Under the pieces are notes generated by a model, which ran no database searches, had not been told where the DNA came from, and saw nothing but the letters and a program-made list of their open reading frames with translations. Both the position numbers and the translations under genes were made by a program. This document shows positions 47,964 through 58,198 of a stretch of 64,000 nt of DNA, piece by piece (the stretch's first letter is position 1; each line of letters begins with the position of its first letter). The stretch is from Entonaema liquescens (taxonomy: Eukaryota; Ascomycota; Sordariomycetes; Xylariales; Xylariaceae): NCBI GenBank assembly GCA_902805475.1, contig CADCSX010000001.1:558001-622000 (forward strand), in the 5' to 3' direction.

Positions 47964-49556
47964 ATGTCGTCTATCAACGTAAAGCCGACGCTCAAGCTCG
48001 ACACGTCGCAGCAGATGCCACCTCCATCGAATCCCGAAAACCCGAGACCTATATTAAAGCTCAATACAGCATCGCGGCAGCCTTCATTCAGCGGCGATAT
48101 TGGTACTCCTACACCATCTGGAGAGAGCCGAAAGATTAAAATCAAGATCAGCAGTCAACCGACCACTCCAGCCGCTACACCTGTTGCCCAGACCCCAACC
48201 TTTACCAAGTCCAAAGCCGGCAGAACCTCTAAGCCAACCCAGAAGCTTGTCGAGTCCAAGAAGCGCGCGTATGATAGCGACGAAGATCAACCCTTGTCTG
48301 TCACCCGGCATGAGTCCAATCGTCCTAGCAAGACAATCAAGATCAAGCCTACCGTGACGAAACCCGATCGCGGATCACATACGGTTTCGACGCCTATTAG
48401 TACCATCAAATTCAAGCCTAGAGGTGAACCCGTTGAACATCATCCTGGAGATGCTTACGACTCCGAAGCTAGTGACCGGGAAGTCGATCCTGTCCGAGAA
48501 ACTACATTTATCCTCCGCGTCCTACCAGGAGCTGCGACAGAATACTTAAAAAAGGCGTTAGCTGATGGCACTATCGGGTTGCCTAAGCAGCATGGAGGCG
48601 CGGACTTTGGTGTCCAATTTCTCGACGCTAAGCAACGACGAGCTATGGTCACCATCGACGGCACTCATTACGCAGCCGTTCTTGTCCAGCTACCAACTAT
48701 TACAGAGGCGATGAAGTCTTGGGATCGCAAAAACATGATGAAGAACTCTGATATTGTCGAGATGCTCTTATGTTTTGCAACTGTCAAGAACGAAGCCGAA
48801 GCCAAGTCCATTGCGCTCCCACCTATGGTTACTAAGAACGACTATAAGTGGCCTCATGGTCTCACTCCCCCCATGCACGATGCTGTCCATCGACGTTTTA
48901 GAAAGACCGTCTCGGAGAAGCAGTGGCAGAGCACCGCTGCTCAAGTTGCCAAGTTGCTCGAGGATGATGCGAACGCCTTGGAGTCCTATACCGAATACAT
49001 CTATGATGATGATGGCTCGGGAGATTCCGACGACGATGACGACGACGAAGAAGATGCCGAAGGAGAAGCTGAGCAGGACTACTTCGGAGAACATGCTACC
49101 GCCCAGGTTGACATGGAAGAGGACGCTGAAGACGATGAGATGCTAGCAGCCATGGAAGCTGAGCTCGCAGAGAGCGGAGCGCACCATGAAGAGCCTACAG
49201 CTAGCACGCCAGCTATGCAACTAGAGGCACAAACTCCCATGACACTTGATGCCAATACTCCCGCTGCCATGCAGGAGATCATATCAGAAGAAGATGAGGA
49301 TGACGACGATGACGATGAAGACATGGAGGATGGCGACGATGAAGACGTCGACGAAGAGCAATTAGTGGCAGAGCGAGAACGTAAGGAGAAACTCGACGAG
49401 ATCGAGCATCTAAAGAAGTCGCTCAACGAAACATTACGCCACCTCTCCGAAGTCACAGCACCAATCTTGAAGAAGCGTGTCCTTCTCACAAAGGCCAACC
49501 TCGAAAAGGAGATTGCTGTCAAGAAAGCTGCGCTGGGCTTGACAGACGAAGATTAA
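47964..49556 (+). CDS. taf7: TFIID subunit 7 (TAFII55 family)
   Basis: A single-exon gene encodes 530 residues of a TFIID subunit. Residues 1 to about 165 are basic and Ser/Thr/Pro-rich, with KIKIKIS and KTIKIKP patches. Residues about 177-310 form the conserved TAFII55 region: ETTFILRVLPG, a GVQFLDAKQRRAMVTIDGTHY block, AAVLVQLPTITEAMKSWD, DIVEMLLCF, and KWPHGLTPPM. Acidic, Asp/Glu-rich stretches follow, and a C-terminal coiled coil from about residue 470 (REKLDEIEHLKKSL-type heptads, then KANLEKEIAVKKAAL). It is divergent from TAF3, 1.4 kb away. No frame break is present. Confidence 0.92.
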   Translation: MSSINVKPTLKLDTSQQMPPPSNPENPRPILKLNTASRQPSFSGDIGTPTPSGESRKIKIKISSQPTTPAATPVAQTPTFTKSKAGRTSKPTQKLVESKKRAYDSDEDQPLSVTRHESNRPSKTIKIKPTVTKPDRGSHTVSTPISTIKFKPRGEPVEHHPGDAYDSEASDREVDPVRETTFILRVLPGAATEYLKKALADGTIGLPKQHGGADFGVQFLDAKQRRAMVTIDGTHYAAVLVQLPTITEAMKSWDRKNMMKNSDIVEMLLCFATVKNEAEAKSIALPPMVTKNDYKWPHGLTPPMHDAVHRRFRKTVSEKQWQSTAAQVAKLLEDDANALESYTEYIYDDDGSGDSDDDDDDEEDAEGEAEQDYFGEHATAQVDMEEDAEDDEMLAAMEAELAESGAHHEEPTASTPAMQLEAQTPMTLDANTPAAMQEIISEEDEDDDDDDEDMEDGDDEDVDEEQLVAERERKEKLDEIEHLKKSLNETLRHLSEVTAPILKKRVLLTKANLEKEIAVKKAALGLTDED

Positions 49557-50061
49557 GCGCGAACACACATAGTATAAAATCACGTGTGCTAGTAAATAAG
49601 GGAAGATGGGATCCCATTTTCGCTTGGTGTTTTTACCGGTGTTGGCATCTACTCCATGAAAAGGAAAATGGCATTGTAAATATAGAATACGGCTTGGAAC
49701 GATACCCCTTGGTGCTACATGGGCTAGGTAGCTTGAATAGTCATCATCAATTAATTCAGTTAAAGTACCTAGTCTTTGCTCATTTTGCCATGATTATGGT
49801 AGCGAGGACTCGGTATACATGGCATTAAGCTGCGTGTTACAGTAAATAGTGTCTGTCCTTTGGTATATGTAATTTGTATACAGGTCTAGTCGCGTATATT
49901 ACATCTCGGGTAGAAAAGCGACGCAGCGTCCAGCTTCACTACCCGCGTAAGCTCGCTCGTCTGTCGATTTCCCCCTCCCCCGCCCTCGTCGACTTTTATC
50001 GCGAGGGCATTCCGAAGTAGAGCTTGAGGGTTACAATCCAAACCATACTGCAGACCATAGA
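49557..50061. other. Intergenic region between convergent TAF7 and mL54 genes
   Basis: 505 bp between convergent genes. No feature beyond the presumed 3' UTRs. Confidence 0.45.
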
Positions 50062-50840
50062 TTACATGCTCTTGAGGTAATTGCTCTCCTTGATCTTGGC
50101 CCTCCGCTCCTTGCGCATGGCCTTGCGTAGCTCTTCTCTCGCCACTGCCGCTGAGACGGAACCCTCGACCGTGCCCTGCTCGTTGCCGGGCAAGTTGATG
50201 CTCTGGTGCTGCAGCGGGATCTTGGGCGCGAGGGCTTCGAGGTTGCCCTCGGCGAGGAGACGGGCTTCCATGGCTCGTTGTCTCTTGAGGGCTAGTTTTC
50301 GTTGTTTCTTGGATTTGGCTGGAGGGGTGGTTAGTGGGGGTATCGTGTACTTGGATATATGTATATGTGTATGTAGATTGAGAGAGGGGGTAAGAGACGT
50401 AAAGTAAAGGCAGGTAACGAAGGAAGAAAAAAAGGGAGAGACGGAATAAGAAGTTACCTACAGAACTCGTCACCGGCCTCGTCATCAGCCTCCTCGTCCG
50501 CCTTCTTCTGCACCTCTAGACAGTTCCAGAGCCACGCCGGATACGCATCGTCGGCCAGCGCGACGGGATCGGTTCGGTTTTTGAAGACGTTAAGGCCCGT
50601 GAGCACAGTCCCCTCGGGACACGACGACAGCGCGGGCTTTTCCTCCGCGCCGGCGTCGCCCAGCGGCGTGCTGAATACGGGCGATTCGCTCGCGGATGGA
50701 GATGGCGGGTCGGGAGCGGGAGAAGACGTCCGGCGCGCAATGGTGCTGGAGAACGGCCGTAGGAATGGCGCCGGCGATCGTAATGCTGGGACGCGCGAGC
50801 TGAGCGCCGAGGCGCGCTGAAGACACCGTTGGCAGATCAT
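50062..50840 (-). CDS. Mitochondrial large-subunit ribosomal protein mL54 (MRPL37 of yeast)
   Basis: Exons 50462-50840 and 50062-50318 (143-nt intron; GTAGGT donor, CAG acceptor) encode 211 residues. The N-terminal 35 residues are basic and carry Ser/Arg (MICQRCLQRASALSSRVPAL), a mitochondrial presequence. The core LSSCPEGTVLTGLNVFKNRT...ALADDAYPAWLW is the hallmark of the L37/mL54 family. The C-terminal part SKSKKQRKLALKRQRAMEAR and KAMRKERRAKIKESNYLKSM is strongly basic, for rRNA binding. The protein belongs to the mitoribosome 54S subunit. Confidence 0.88.
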
Positions 50841-51351
50841 GGCGAACGCAGGCTGCTGTTTGTGTAGGATTGCGCAGGCACTGGGTGGGATATAGACGAT
50901 TTTGGAGGGTGCGAATTATCGAAGCTCCAGAAATTTTGTAGGGATCGGAGCTTTGGACTAGTTTTCGCCGATGGCAATTGGAGCGGGCCGGCTACCTACG
51001 GGACCCGGTTTATGATATGATAGGGATAAGACGGGGACCTCAATTGGCAACAGCTTTACACACATGAGCTACATAATTACCTAACCTAGGTCGATAGGTA
51101 AGCATCTTAAGTGCAAGTAACTTAATCACTTGCTTGTAAAGTCACAAAGCGGTATTTATGTCGTTTTTCACATTGAGATTGCTGCTGAATATGTACAGTA
51201 CATGGGATATTGCGGGTGGATAAGTGTTCGAATACACCCTCATGTAAAGAGCTCTGTCCCAAGTAGTCCCCTTGTACCCCGTGCATCTTGATCACAACGC
51301 AATGAATGCTATTGATAACCGTCAAGTTCCCTTTGAATTTCATTTCTCCGC
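50841..51351. other. Intergenic region upstream of mL54
   Basis: 511 bp between the mL54 start and the complex I subunit stop, both on the minus strand. It contains one CCTAGGT motif (about 51086) and nothing else recognisable. Confidence 0.45.
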
Positions 51352-51800
51352 CTATGAGGCCTTCGAGATGTAGTTCTGTTGCTCGAAAAGGTAACCTCGT
51401 ACCCGGTGGTCCTTGAGCATCTGGAGGTATTTCTCTGTTACCGTGTTAGTCTAATAGCTACAAGTAAATCCGATGCCTCCATTTTCAAAGAAATGCTTCT
51501 AGAATATCTTGCTGGTATATCGGAGTTTTCATCCGAAACCTATAGAGCTCCCAATAACAACGGATCCAACTAACCTCGTAAAGCACCGCACTTCTCCAGG
51601 TGGTTAACACCCTCTCGGTAGTAGCATTTGCTCAGCTCTTCCCGGACCAGTCGTCCCATCATAACCTGCACCCACTGCTCTCGGATAACAGCATCTTGCG
51701 CCTGCTTCAACCGCTTATTGTCTTCGTAGTCGACGCCATCAAAGGTGGGACGGACGGAGGGCTTCTTCGCCAGGAAAGCTTCGGATTCGGGGGTCGGCAT
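51352..51800 (-). CDS. NADH:ubiquinone oxidoreductase 12-kDa subunit (NDUFB10-like)
   Basis: Exons 51575-51800 and 51352-51434, with a 140-nt intron (branch CTAAC, CAG acceptor), encode 102 residues. The start MPTPESEAFLAKKPSVRPTF and the following DYEDNKRLKQAQDAVIREQW are characteristic of the fungal 12.3-kDa accessory subunit of mitochondrial complex I. The short second exon supplies EKYLQMLKDHRVRGYLFEQQ. The pair of cysteines in KCYYREGVNHLEKCG fits the metazoan NDUFB10 pattern. There is no cleavable presequence, as is normal for this subunit. Confidence 0.88.
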
Positions 51801-52404
51801 TTTTGGCTATGAAGAGACCCAAGCGGTTTAATTGGGAGTGGATTAGTCGCTAAAGGAGGAGCTCTCCAAGTTGTGGTGTTTCGACACTGTCGCGTACGGT
51901 TGGATCTCTAATCTCCGTTATTTCGTAATTGAGCTTCGAGCAAGTCAGCATTCAAGTACCTAATTCCAAAGCATGCTACAAAGTACTGTCACGTGACTAA
52001 AATCGGAGGTAGAAGTACGTACCTATGTACACAGTAGTAAGCCCAGGCCTCAAGTTACAAGGGACAGTGCCACTTCCGTGAACTAGCATGAACGAATACA
52101 TCTTTGTGGGTCCGTGCTATCACACAAAAAAACATTAAAACATTAAATCAAGCTATCAAGCATACTAAGTTTTTACCGCCCACCCCGCCCCACTGGCAGA
52201 ATGAAATTTTCCAGATAGAGGGTCCTGGTCCCTCGAAATTTTTTTGAGAGCTACCCAACCACGTCTTCCTGTGCAGGATAAAATACAGCTCCCCGCGCAC
52301 TTCAACCCAATTCTTCCAACAATCCTTTCTCTTCCATTCCAACATTATTCGTCAAACTCGACTTTCTCAATTAAATTACACACTTTTCTTACTTTGCTTC
52401 AACA
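51801..52404. other. Divergent promoter region of the complex I subunit and nucleolin genes
   Basis: 604 bp between divergent starts. The last ~110 bp before the nucleolin ATG are C/T-rich, as in highly expressed fungal genes. No other feature is seen. Confidence 0.45.
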
Positions 52405-53978
52405 ATGGGCAAGGTCAAGCAAGCAAACGGCAAAGCCGCGAAGGCTTCCAAGCCTCTCAGCGCTGTCAAGAATGCCGGCGTCACCAAGGCCACCGACAGC
52501 CCCAAGGCCAAGTCCAAGCAGATTGCTAAGGATGTTGCCTCAAAGGCTGTGAAGGGTAAGGATCTTAAGAAGAAGAAGAAGGTCGAGTCCGAATCCGAGT
52601 CCGACTCTGACTCCGACTCTGAATCCGACTCTGAAGCTTCCGGTTCTTCGGATGACTCTGACGACTCTGCTTCCGAGTCTGAGGAGGAGAAGCCTGCCGC
52701 TAAGGCCAAGACCAATGGAAAGGCTGCTAAGCCCGTTGCCAATGGAAAGACCAACGGCAAGGCCAAGGCCGCCAAGTCTGAGTCTGAATCTGAAGACTCC
52801 TCCGATTCCGACGAGGACAGCGACGACAGCGACGACAGCGACGATGCTGCCGACGCTAAGCCTGCCGCAGACAAGGCTAAGGCTAAGAAAGAGGTATGTC
52901 TACCCTCAACCCATTTTTCATTGTATCCCGCTAACATGAATTCAAGTCATCGGCCAAAGACTCCGACGACTCTGATTCCTCCGACTCTTCCGATGCCGAG
53001 GAAGACTCCGATGATTCAGATGACTCGAGCGACGCCGACTCCGAGGCTGAGAAGAAGCCCGAGCAGCCGAAGAAGCGCAAGGCCGAAGACGAAGAGTCTG
53101 CCCCGTTAAGAAGACCAAGACAGACGAGAACTCGGAGGAGCAGAGCTCTACTCTCTTCGTCGGAAACCTTGGCTGGGCTGTGGATGATGAGAAGCTATAC
53201 GATGCATTCAAGGATTGCGCCGACCTTACCAATGCTCGAGTTGTCACCGACAAGGCTATGCAGCGTTCGCGCGGCTTCGGCTACGTCGACTTCGCAACTG
53301 CCGAGGCTGCCCAGGCTGCCTTCGAGAAGATGAACGGCGTTGAGCTTGAGAACCGTCCCATGAGACTAGACCCTTCCAAGCCCCGCCCTGCTGAGGACGC
53401 TGCCCCCAACGCTCGTGCCGCCGACCGCGCCAAGCAGCACGGCGACGTTGTCAGCCCGGAGAGCGATACCTTATTCGTTGGCAACCTCCCGTGGGATGTT
53501 GATGAGGAGATGGTCACTGCCTTCTTCAGCGAAGTCTGCGAAGTCAAGAGTGTTCGACTTCCTACTGACCCGTAAGTACATCCACCAAAGCTTTTATCTG
53601 TGCTTTAATACTAAATACTATTTTAGTGACTCTGGCAACCGCAAGGGTTTTGGCTACGTCACCTTCGAGTCAGTCGACGATGCCAAGAGCGTATTTAACA
53701 CCAAGAATGGTGCTTATATCGGCGAGGGCCGTTCCGCTCGCGCTGTCCGTCTTGACTTCGCTGGCCAGCGCCCGCCCCGTGAGGGTGGCTCGGGCGGCCG
53801 CGGTGGCGGTGGCTTCGGAGGTCGTGGCGGAGGCCGTGGCGGTGGCCGTGGTGGTTTCGGCGGCCGCGGTGGTGGTGGCGGCTTTGGAGGTCGTGGTGGT
53901 GGACGAGGCGGCGGGCGAGGCGGCTTTGGTGGCGGGCGAGGTGGCGCGTCGTTCCAGGGCAAGAAGACCACTTTCTAA
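52405..53978 (+). CDS. Nucleolin-like protein (Nsr1/Gar2 type), one frame break
   Basis: Exons 52405-52893, 52947-53571 and 53627-53978 (introns of 53 and 55 nt) encode a nucleolar RNA-binding protein for pre-rRNA processing. The N-terminal ~215 residues alternate basic Lys/Ala stretches with long Ser/Asp/Glu runs, which are casein kinase 2-type sites. Two RRM domains follow. RRM1 has TLFVGNLGWAV (RNP2) and RGFGYVDF (RNP1); RRM2 has TLFVGNLPWDV and KGFGYVTF. The C-terminus (about 430-488) is a Gly/Arg-rich GAR domain built of GGRGG and GGFGG units. The frame breaks at the CCCC at 53101-53104, between the acidic region and RRM1. One added C gives SAPVKKTKTDENSEE and exactly 489 codons (488 residues). 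Confidence 0.92.
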
Positions 53979-56900
53979 AGTGGTGCAGCCGCACTAGACT
54001 CTATTCTGAGGGTTCTTTGACACACATGACGGTTGGCTTTTTGGGTTGGTCGGCTACTTCGAAACTATATACTCCTATGGAGTTGTGGGCTCTGAGGGCT
54101 AGGCTTCTATAAGAAGCTGTGATACACCTGTGGGCTTGATCGGAGGGAAACCTCCATGTGGGTTCTGAGGGCTTGAGGGCTCGAGGGCTTTAAACTGAAA
54201 GCACAGTCCGCTGTGCTGATGCTATCCGCATCTACGCATTCCAGTTTTTTATCAAGTCGGCTTTTCCTTCTGTGGGCTCTGAGGGCTTTTCAGTCAACGA
54301 AGTTGGTATGAACCTTCCTATGCTCGGGGCACGTCTCCAGCATCTCGAAGGGGATCAAGCTTCAAAGACTACGAGGGCTTTATGACGGCGTTCGAGGGCA
54401 TCAAAAAAAAAAAGTTCTTCTATTGCAAATGCGAGTGACTTACGGTTTCTTTTACGACTACTCTAACATTCTAAATGATTAGATCTCGGTGAGTATACCC
54501 TGCCTTGTGCGTTTCACAAGCTTAATAGTCACTACCTATAGCTTCTTTAGGTTAGTAGTGAAATAATTACACCAGTTCAATGATATATCAGTCTTGCAAA
54601 GAATGTGAGATGTGCCTAGTAGACTTGTAATAATTAGGTCTAATTAAGAAAAGAGTCGACACGTTCGGACTCGGTTGGACCGAGAAATCGAATACTCTCC
54701 CTGCATTCGAACTAGTTATGTCTATCTACAATGACATAGTCTTCAGCTGTACCACTACTGCTCGTACTCGTGATTGTAAAAGCCTTGTGCCATTATCCCA
54801 TCATTGTAGCGAACAATCCTGAAGCCATTTATAGACATCGATAACACAAGAGGCTATGGCTTCGGTTGTTGTTCAAGAAGCTTATGGCTTGACTCTAAAG
54901 CCCTTGGCTAACACTCTCATCTACAGTATTAATCAATGCAAACGAGTTGGTCATTGGGCTAAGCAGAAATTTGTTTTACACCATTTACGCTATACTCTGT
55001 TCTTCTACAGAATGGAATACTACTAGTATGTTAGATATCAGAATTGTCAATACACTGCCTTGGAAACCTGACACTACCTAGGTAGCTACATAGCAAAAAA
55101 CATATCCCATTACTGTTGGCAGCTTTCATAGATCGTAAAGTAGAAGATTACGTTATGTAAGGATTATACTAATAGGAATATTTACTATTTATGCGAAAAC
55201 AACGGTACTGCTAGATAGTGGTACTCATCCTAATAGATACAACCAGTTGCAACTGAAGGTTAAGAGATAACTACGGAGATTGACCGCCTTACATCTTCCA
55301 TCAAGCTCATCTAGTCAATTCCATCACAGCGCTTACAGCTACCTAGGTACATTGGCTCGTTCTTAAGGTACCTAGCAACTAACATTGAAGGTTCCTTCCC
55401 CAATACAGTTGTCGCACTTTCCAGCGAGCGTGGTTGCTTGGCTACCTAATTCAACTTAAGGCAACTACCTACGCGAACCTACAGCTTGCAGTTCTTTCCT
55501 TAGGAACTTGCGCAAGTATTAAAATCAGTTATCCGACCGTTGCTGCCTTCTATTTCTTCAACAACCTAAACCGTCGCATTTCTTTCCACTCGGCACCAAC
55601 CTTCTTAACTTTCAACTCTCCACCCTACAAACTTATTCATCTCCGCCTATTTCAACCCTCGGTCCACATATTGCAAAGTGCAATCCAATACACAACACGC
55701 CTATCTTCAAATGTACAATTTTATTCTCGAGGGTTGATGGAGAAGATAACCCAGCTACCTTGACTACCCAATATATTGTTTGTAACACGGTCTTTAAAGT
55801 AGCGCTTATAGTGAGCTTCACTATAAAGCCAGCCCAATACCCTCCTATTAAATCCTGGCCTCATGTCGCGCATCTATCATGATGTCGCCGACTCAATCGG
55901 CGCAACGGGGGTTGTCGTTTGTTGTCTTCTATAAGGAATATATCCTACCCCTTACCAGGGTCTCTCTAGAACTACTGCGGTAGTACCTCTGTTGGGGAAC
56001 ACTCCGATGGTGGTCCAGAGTCCGGTGACGGAGGCCGGGCGTCAGACGGCGATGCCACAAAGAACTCCAAAGTTGGCGACGAAGCTAATGGAAGAGAAGA
56101 CTGTTTTATATCAACACTGGCCTCCCGAATAAACAGGGATATAGTCCACGATACCACGACAATCTAAAACAAATTCATGCCTGAGCAATACAAGGCGAAG
56201 AACGTCGGGCTCGATGACGACGTTAATTACCCCAAGCTAGAATCGTTGATGACACTCCTACGACTAAAGATCCAAGGACAGTCTCAAGAAGTGATCTTCG
56301 AAGCGGAAAAGTTATAGTCACAAAAAGAGAGTCTTGAACTGTGCCCAAGATATCGAAGCAGATTACGGATCTGGTCATAACCCCCTGGTAAATTAACCAA
56401 GGCTATCACTAACAGCGAAACGGCCCTCGGCACCCTTTGGTATCACCTTCAAAGCCGGTGTGGGCAAGTCATGGAATGCATATACCGTTGCAAACAAGTC
56501 CAAGTCGTGACCCTCCCGAAGTCCGATATGAAAGGAGCAACAAAAGCTGCTGGACCTGTCACTTGGCACGGAGGATGCAACTGCAGAAACCCCAAACACC
56601 GAGAATCCAATGCTGCCTCTTCCCCTCGTCACATTTAGAGAGGCTTTGGGCTGAACTCCATGCGCCCAAACAAGGAGAACAACGAATCTTGACAGTGAGA
56701 AGTTGAATATGGCAATTTTTCCTACCAATAGAATAAAATAGACGTACGTACGAACCCTTGAGTGTATCGGCGGCATCGGCGTGAATAATAACTAACGTTT
56801 CATCAGCAAATATCATTGACATTGAAACCCACGCTATTACATAGTAACGAGAAGCTATACATATTAGCTAATAAAGATACCGATGACGATGATGATAACA

Positions 56901-57264
56901 GTACCGTTTGTGTACACCACGCGGCTGCTGCACCTATACTCATAACTTCATAAAATAAATCTCAAAACATATCGAGAATATTCCTAAAAGTCTATTCTAG
57001 CGGCTGTCCCCCGACCACCCAACATTCGGCGAGCTCAGACGGGATATAATGCGCCTGGCGGAAAGGCTGTGTGAATGATATGGAGCATGAGAGGGTTTCT
57101 GTAGGGAGGAAAACGAGTCGCACAAGTCCTGTGTCCAAGGCAAGCTCAACCCGCTCAGTGCGATCCATCTTAAGTCATAGAGACTAATATGGACAAAGAA
57201 GCCATTGATTAGTTGTGGTATATCGCTACGCTTCACATAAAGCTATAGGGCGGCCTCGTGATAT
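53979..57264. other. 3.3-kb gene-poor region after nucleolin
   Basis: The first 450 bp, probably the nucleolin 3' UTR and beyond, hold three copies of a TGTGGGCTCTGAGGGCT-like 17-mer (54084-54100, 54157-54173, 54271-54287) among other GAGGGCT repeats. Farther on there are only short ORFs, including a 47-codon one from about 56176. A local hairpin lies at 55807-55825 (TATAGTGA/TCACTATA). No convincing gene. Confidence 0.45.
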
Positions 57265-58198
57265 GTGGCCCGGGAGATTCTACAACGAATGAGAAGCTGG
57301 CTGGTTTCCGAGAAAATAGGTACCCAGCGGCGAACTAGCGGTACTGGGGAAGATGTTGATGGCAAGTTTGATGCCGAACCAGAAACCGGGAACAAGCGCA
57401 GGAAGCCAAGCCATCCCGCTGAGCTACCACTTGAAAAGAACTATTATGAGACGACTATAACTACAGACACCACCGCACACCACAACATGATCGTAATCAA
57501 TCAACGAAAGATCGTGGGTTACATGGAAAAAATCCACAGCAAGAACGTTGAGAACAAAGTCGAGACTCATCGCCAAGTTCAGGGTTGGGATGAAAGAGTT
57601 TCCTAGCGTGAACACTAGAGTATAGAGATTCACACTATCTTGTATCCTACATATCATTGAAGAAGTTAACTTGGCACTTCTGGGAGAATGTAGCTGAATT
57701 AGCTGCCTATCTGATAATCATTTAATTAGCGCTTATAGTGCTAGTATCTACCTATAGGTAACTGTTTTAAAGACTAATGGCGATTATGGAGAGGATCCGA
57801 AGTATTGCTTGTTACTACCTCCTTACGACACAGCACTCGCAGCAAATCCGTTGCTTTCGGCAACGAATCCTAAAGCATCGTTCGCAACAAAGAAAGATGA
57901 GTATGTCTCCAGCTACAATAAACCGTTGACAGCACTCCAGAAAGCAAATCATACGTCAATCTTTGGGCCATTCGGCACAACTGATGCAACACCAAAGGCA
58001 ACATCTGATGCTCCGCTGAAAAAAGTAAAAGATCGTCCGCCAACGCCAGTTGCACCCAAGACGGTTCATAAACCTATCCCAAAACCTTCGCCAAAGAAAG
58101 TGATTCCGCATAAGAACACCCGCCCAACCAAAAAGTCAACTCCGAACAAAAAACGAAAGCTTAAGGCATTATTCCCCCCTGCGGAGGACGACGAGTGA
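57265..58198 (+). pseudogene. Possible gene remnant (two lysine-rich ORF segments)
   Basis: Two open segments on the plus strand, 57265-57606 (113 codons) and about 57760-58198 (Lys/Pro/Thr-rich, ending KKRKLKALFPPAEDDE), have moderately coding-like composition. The second has no ATG, and no good intron joins them. They could be exons of a degraded or poorly resolved gene, or chance ORFs. No domain is recognised. Confidence 0.25.

Noticed and set aside
49079..49522. 147-codon minus-strand ORF opposite TAF7
   Set aside because: It is a Ser-rich mirror of the acidic GAT/GAC-rich stretch of TAF7, a frequent artefact. The same holds for minus-strand ORFs opposite the nucleolin and RED-like genes.
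52389..52937. 182-codon minus-strand ORF opposite nucleolin exon 1
   Set aside because: It mirrors the Ser/Asp/Glu repeats of the sense gene and has no domain.
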